Shown here: positions 58,747 through 64,000 of the stretch, one piece after another
Layout of the letters: every line of letters begins with the position of its first letter
Position numbering within the stretch: position 1 is the stretch's first letter
Assembly (NCBI RefSeq): GCF_019649055.1
Contig: NW_026570292.1
Span: 558,001-622,000, forward strand
Source of the DNA: Paramacrobiotus metropolitanus
Taxonomy: Eukaryota > Tardigrada > Eutardigrada > Parachela > Macrobiotidae
Length of the DNA: 64,000 nt
Reading direction: 5' to 3'
Position numbers and translations under genes: made by a program
Notes under the pieces: generated by a model
What the model saw: only the letters and a program-made list of their open reading frames with translations
What the model was told of the DNA's origin: nothing
Databases searched by the model: none

Positions 58747-59828
58747 GATTTTAGAAGTGATGGTAAATTCCTTGATCTCGTCGCAAGCTGGTGCAGTCAA
58801 CACAACTCAATAGAATACTCTAAACTGTTTCAGATCTTGTTGAATTTTAACAGATGAGACGGCATGCGTTCACGATGAAATCAGAATAAGAAAATTTTTT
58901 GAAAGATTATTTATAAGTATCCAAAAACTAAAATAACCTGATAATGCCAAATCGAAAATTTAAAAACAACTGAGTTGTTACTGACTATGTTACAACTCGG
59001 TTTTCCAGTGCTTTCAGGTTCGAACGTTGGTTGTTTCCTGTTCGTGCGTGCACCAGCGAGCAGTGCATTTCGCTCGCACAGCGGCGATGCGCTGATGCGC
59101 ACAACCGAAGGAAAGAGCGCTTGGTTATTGTACTGCACAGTGCACCCTGATTGCTTACAAGTTACCGCTGCACTCAGTCAGCTTTCGAAATTTAGAAACG
59201 ATTACATATTTCAATAAAATATGTTAATATTAACAGAAAAATTAAATGTAAATTTCCAATATGTATTGGATAAGCCATCAGCCATTATCGACAATCAAAT
59301 AAGCCGAACAGGAGAAGCAATAAAAGCTCAACAAAGCAAACGAAATTTACGAACGTATTTATATACGAGACGGAATTTCAAAGAAAATTTAAAAATTAAC
59401 AAATCTGCGAAACATTTGGAAACCAAGTATGTACCGGTAGATCGGAAATTTTCGTTGTTTGAGACCGTTGACTTTCGTCTTACGCTGTTGTACACTGCCC
59501 GACACCGACGACTAAAATTGTGAAACTCACAAGCTGCACGTGATCATTTTTTCACAGATGCAGAAAGTATATAGATATGAATTTCGGAGGTGATCGGGCG
59601 ATGATCGGTTTGTTTACTACTTACTTGTGGAGTTTCGGTACAATTGTCTACATACGTGCAGTCGCGGTAGATTTTAGTCATTTTACTGCATAATTGCATA
59701 AATTAATAAGTCTGCTTATAATTAGCCGATAATCCGCGAAAAAAGTTATGCGAACTGCATTGATGTACACTGTACAGTGCAAATTTCTACATCCGGCAAT
59801 TTTACTACAAGCGTGTTTTATACCATAC
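58747..59828. other. Interval between the two RVxF paralogs
   Basis: This must contain the promoter of the gene starting at 58746 and the 3' end of the upstream paralog. A weak candidate for its last exon is minus 59328-59533, which has an acceptor, the right phase and 67 open codons, but its composition is unlike the other exons. Confidence 0.3.
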
Positions 59829-62705
59829 TTGCATAATCCATAGCCATCCAGATGTCGGCTTCTTCGTACGCAAATTCAGAAGTTACAACATCATCCAGGG
59901 AGCCTGTTGATAAGTGAAGACTTCCACCAACCGATTGTGAATTAACGGTATTTTAATTTATTATTTGCGGTATAAGTAACTCACGTACCTTCGAAATCCA
60001 CGGCCATGTCGTCGAATTCCGGCACTACAGATACATACGTAGATATAGCCACACAGACAACAATAAAATCACACGGCATCAGGCACCTTCACGCGCTCAA
60101 CATCAATGTACGGCTAAAATCTTGTTTTCCATGTATAGGACAAAATCAGCATTCGAACATGATATACAGACAACTGAATACAGCTTACAACCAAAATACA
60201 GTATACTGTACAATATTATTAATTGCAACAAGCAAAAATACCTTTATTAGATTAAAGACAACATCACAAATCTTACCAGCCACATCCCAGCTGTTATCAG
60301 CAATCGAGCATTTTGCCAACTTGGAAACTAACTCCAGCAAAACTGGGGCTGGCAACAACGGATAAGGGCACTTATCTGCGGGCAGGTACATTTAATTAAG
60401 CACAGTAACAGAATTAGTAATAAGTAACATTCAGACAATTAGTAAAAAACGCCCACTTTTGATGCCTAGAGCCAGGCGTAATCCCCGAATGACCGCCTGC
60501 AAATCACTTCGCGGATGCCGCTGTCGCACAGTGATGGTGCTTCCAGGACGGGCGGATTTCACTTTGGTGGGTGATTGCCGCACGATGCGACCGAAACATG
60601 CGGGAACTGCCGGGCCACGGGTGCATTTTTGATCACCTGGTTTGCGCAGTTTTCGATCAGCCGCTGATACAAAACAAATTTGTGTTCACCACCAAAGGTG
60701 CTGCTTAAAAGTATTGTTAATCCACGACACAAAAATGAACTTTAAGGATTACCGCGCGCATAGGGAAACTTGCTGAATTGCACGCGCTTTTCAGTGTATG
60801 ACCTTTGGACTGCGGAGGGCGGCGATGCCGATGATCCTGTCAGGCATGATCAATCGTTAAACTCAATAACAAAACAATATACTGTCAACTGGCAAATAAG
60901 CTACTAGCTTACTTAATTTATAACAACACCACTTGTTTACCAATGTAGTGACTTTAACGTATGCAGTATAACACTGTCATGACTCAAATCAGATTATCGC
61001 AGCCAAACCTATAATGTACGAGTACATCAGCTTCTTCAGCTATCGCATGATCATTTTTGTGAATTTTGTCGGCATTCATTAATCTTAAACCGGGACTGGA
61101 GCACATAGAATCTATGTAGATTTTAGTACAGAACTTAATTTATATGTATCGATTTCTGTTGTATAGCGAAACTACGTAGATCGAAACAGAATTTGTTAGT
61201 ATCAGTACCTTGCCGCGAAAACAATTTTCTTCCGTTTTTTTGGAATTACTGAATTACTCTACATTCCTACCGACAACAACCATTTCTGTTAGTAATACCC
61301 TGCGAAACTCCAGCGTCGCCAATTAATCACCACAAAACCAAAATACTCGTAAATCATACAATCAACCGTGAAGTTATGGCTTAACGTTTAAACGCTGCTG
61401 ATTTTTGTGCGTATTCTTCAACGGGATCTAATTGCCAGTTGTTGTTTTCGGCCGTTTGACTATCCATACGAGTATATTAGGATATCTCTGAAATTTAGCA
61501 GCTGATTGCAACCTCAACCAAAAACAAATTAACTGCAACACTACTTTTGCATCTACGGTGTCGCTCTCGCCAGTCGCCAAGGAAGATTCTGTACAGCGAT
61601 GTGGTAAGTTGTAACCGACCAATTTTCTAGCCAACCGGAAAACTGGAAATCTTTGGTGACTCAACCATCGCGCTCTGCACGTCAGGTCACAACGGCGCCG
61701 AGCTGGCTGGCTAACTTTTCTTTGCCAAAGGCGGCTTCGAGCAACCAACTTTTTATAACCAACAAGCGATCATTTGAGTACGAGACAGGAACATCTTATC
61801 TATCGCGCGATCGCCAAAAGCGCTTGCCAATACATATTGCGTACACAATGGAAAGGCTATTCCGCCAACGGAGCGAAAACATTTATTGGCCGTAGATTGC
61901 TATCTGCTCCTGCTTCGATCGAGCGCACGTCTACGTAGATGGTGAATAATTTCACACAACCATCATTATGGATGTACGTAAATGATTTAGTACGTAAATG
62001 ATTATTTTACTCCGGTAAATCCGCATAATATTTCATCATTTTGAGCATTTTCTCAAAAAATAGTAACCGATTGCATTACTAGCAAATTTTTCAATGCAGC
62101 TGATAGAAAAACAAGGAACGTCCGGTGGTTTATCGACGTGCAATGCTTCTAATAATAATTACTAAAATGAAAAACATTATTAAGATTAATAAAAATTATT
62201 AGCAAATTATTAGAAAGGTAATTTTACAGCTACAAGAATCAGGAATAATGCTGCCACACTATGTAGAAAAAGGCAGTCAATAAAGGTTACCAATATGACG
62301 AAACAGGGTTTCGACATTCCCAGCAGAAATTAAAAATTCGGAATTAATACGTAACATACAATTAGTACGGCAAACGATAAAACTCATTGAAATAACTAAC
62401 CACACGTGATAAAAGATGATGACTCACCAGCAGCAAGCATCGAGGACCTTTGGAATGCGGGTGCGTGGTCTAAAGGTCTCAGGCCGCCCCACTGCCATTC
62501 CTGCTGTCCTCCACCAATTTGTATCTGCAGCTGTGGCACGGCGGTCACGACAGGCTGGCTAGCTTTACTCCTGGATGCGGATGCAGGAATGCGGATGTTC
62601 CGGCGTTTGGGAAATCGGCGCATCGCCATCCGGAGTCGGGCTGCGCGGCTTGGACGTGACGGCCGCGTCGTCAGCGTCTGAATCATCCGCCTCACGCTTG
62701 GCCAT
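59829..62705 (-). CDS. Second RVxF phase-1-exon paralog, 3' end unresolved, possible frameshift
   Basis: Minus-strand exons supported by splice sites and phase are 62428-62705, 60753-60836, 60457-60663, 60277-60375, 59989-60024 and 59829-59903, all joined in phase 1. The start DDSDADDAAVTSK parallels DDSDPEDAAITAK in the gene at 58746, and SAVQRSYTEKRVQFSKFPYA parallels SRVQSYGSPDKNRVRFNKTPYI there, including the RVxF-like core. Later exons (LLPAPVLLELVSKLAKCSIA, EFDDMAVDFEG, DDVVTSEFAYEEADIWMAMD) are acidic and well behaved but unrecognised. In exon 1 the frame from the ATG hits a stop, while the downstream part is open in another frame. This implies a 1-nt frameshift or another start. No terminal exon could be fixed. 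Confidence 0.5.
60025..60276. other. Intron of RVxF paralog
   Basis: AT-rich intron. The plus-strand open frame that crosses it overlaps the minus exons and is not called. Confidence 0.4.
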
Positions 62706-63922
62706 GATACGGGTGATGACTCTGATGAGTAAGGGAATAAAAAATCGAAAATTTAAAAAAATAAAAATTTCAAACCAATGTTAAAAAACAAAAAAAACTT
62801 CCTGTTTAAACTCAAACGAAATAATTAACAAAATAAAAAGACGAACGACCGCGATGGTCCGACGGAATGCTGTTGCGGTCTATTCACGCGATTAAGTACA
62901 GTATGTTCAGTTCTGTTAAGTTGGGCTGGGCAATCGCTGCGTCGGCTGTATCAATGCGAATTTTAAAATTCTCCTTCTCCATTCAGCAGCCTCTCTGCGC
63001 TGAGCCATGTCTCTCTGTCACCTAGCTGGACAAGGCGGGCTCAGTCAGCCGGCCGCCACCATTGGCTGACAGTGTGTGCGCTAGCTTCCGCCTCTGGATT
63101 AAGTACGAGGTACTTATGGAAATAACCGGTTTTCATCACAAGATTTTTTCCTTTCTACAAAAAATTTTAACACCCGCAATTATACGCTGTCAAATTTTTC
63201 GCATTTCTCGCTCGGTATTCAGCCAGCATCTCCCATTTATTTCGTTCAAGTTTAGTTCAATCGAAATAATCCTAACGATTTTGGTTGCTTTTCGTTTTGT
63301 TTAATTAAAAAAAATTGCTTAAAATTTTGCTTAATTTTAATTTTTAATAAATTTATTGATAGTTTTCTGTTGCGCTGGCTTATTTTCGCGAAAGTTGTAA
63401 TTTTGTTATGTTCGTTCATTTCTAATACTTTCAATTCATAATTTTAGATCCATGATCTGTACATCTGGTTATAGATTTCCTGACAATTATGCTATTCGAT
63501 GATACCGATAACTGGCGATAAACATTTTCACTCTCCATCTACACCAAGAAAACTATACAAGAAAAACCGAGTTAAAAACAGGCTAAACACGAAAAAGTTT
63601 GAGAATCATGGTGGACAATTTCCGTATATAATCCCACTCAAATCTGTGGATATTTGTGAATTTATTCAACAGCAATCTCGTCTTTCCTTGCGGTTCCAAC
63701 ACCACACAAAAACAAATACAACTAACAGACAAATAAACCACTACAGCAAACTACAATATTAATTCGCTATTTTTCTGGCTACTCGTTTCTATCTGAGACC
63801 ACAAAGCGTGCATCAACAAGAGTGGACACTAACATTAAAATATCCCCGTCCAAATAAACCCTCTATCTCTCTGCCCGCTGTCGTTTAAACACACAAATAA
63901 CATAAGATTAAAATTCAATTAA
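62706..63922. promoter_or_regulatory. Divergent upstream region
   Basis: No supportable gene on either strand. It lies upstream of the minus-strand RVxF paralog and of a possible plus-strand gene at 63923. The stretch 62960-63070 is less AT-rich than its surroundings. Confidence 0.3.
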
Positions 63923-64000
63923 ATGCCGCTCAATCTGTCCAGCCGCGTGATCCGGGACTCTGGCAACCGGAAGTCCAACCACAACAAAATTACACAGGTC
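63923..64000 (+). CDS. Possible first exon of an unidentified gene (cut by window edge)
   Basis: An ATG at 63923 opens 26 codons (MPLNLSSRVIRDSGNRKSNH...) running to the right edge, with balanced base composition after an AT-rich stretch. The final CAG|GT could be a donor. No family is recognised and the stretch is short. Confidence 0.35.
   Translation, partial: MPLNLSSRVIRDSGNRKSNHNKITQV

Overview
This is nuclear DNA of a small-genome invertebrate animal. Genes are intron-rich with short GT-AG introns, domain architectures are metazoan, and intergenic DNA is AT-rich. A tardigrade or another ecdysozoan fits best, but this rests on general gene style and not on a diagnostic marker. Gene models were spliced by eye: splice sites were chosen so that phase closes across the gene and the protein matches its family or a paralog within the window. 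All spans given include introns.

Region 1 (1-12.5 kb) begins with a head-to-head pair of BTB/BACK genes, the left one cut by the window edge. A secreted trypsin-like protease (minus strand) and a secreted leucine-rich-repeat protein (plus strand) follow. Region 2 (13-26 kb) is all minus strand: a CUB-trypsin protease paralogous to the first, an ELM2-SANT-zinc-finger chromatin protein, and a single-pass membrane protein of unknown family. Region 3 (26.4-34 kb) is a 15-exon TGFBRAP1/Vps3 gene on the plus strand.

Region 4 (34.6-39.6 kb) holds three tandem minus-strand paralogs. Each joins a transposase-like helix-turn-helix module to a coiled coil and ends in a near-invariant CPCLP tail, and each has the same bipartite element about 200 bp upstream. 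A decayed PIF/Harbinger transposase lies beside them. Region 5 (39.9-49.1 kb) has the DEAD-box helicase DDX55/Spb4 (minus) divergent from a third BTB/BACK gene (plus). The intron of that BTB gene carries a broken LINE-type retrotransposon flanked by a 13-bp target-site duplication.

Region 6 (50-62.7 kb) holds two tandem minus-strand paralogs encoding acidic, low-complexity proteins with an RVxF-like motif. They are built almost entirely from symmetric phase-1 exons, and I do not recognise the family. A further plus-strand gene may start at the right edge.

Three copies of one palindromic TTAA-flanked MITE sit in introns of three different genes. The most novel items are the helix-turn-helix/CPCLP array with its shared upstream element, and the phase-1-exon RVxF paralog pair.
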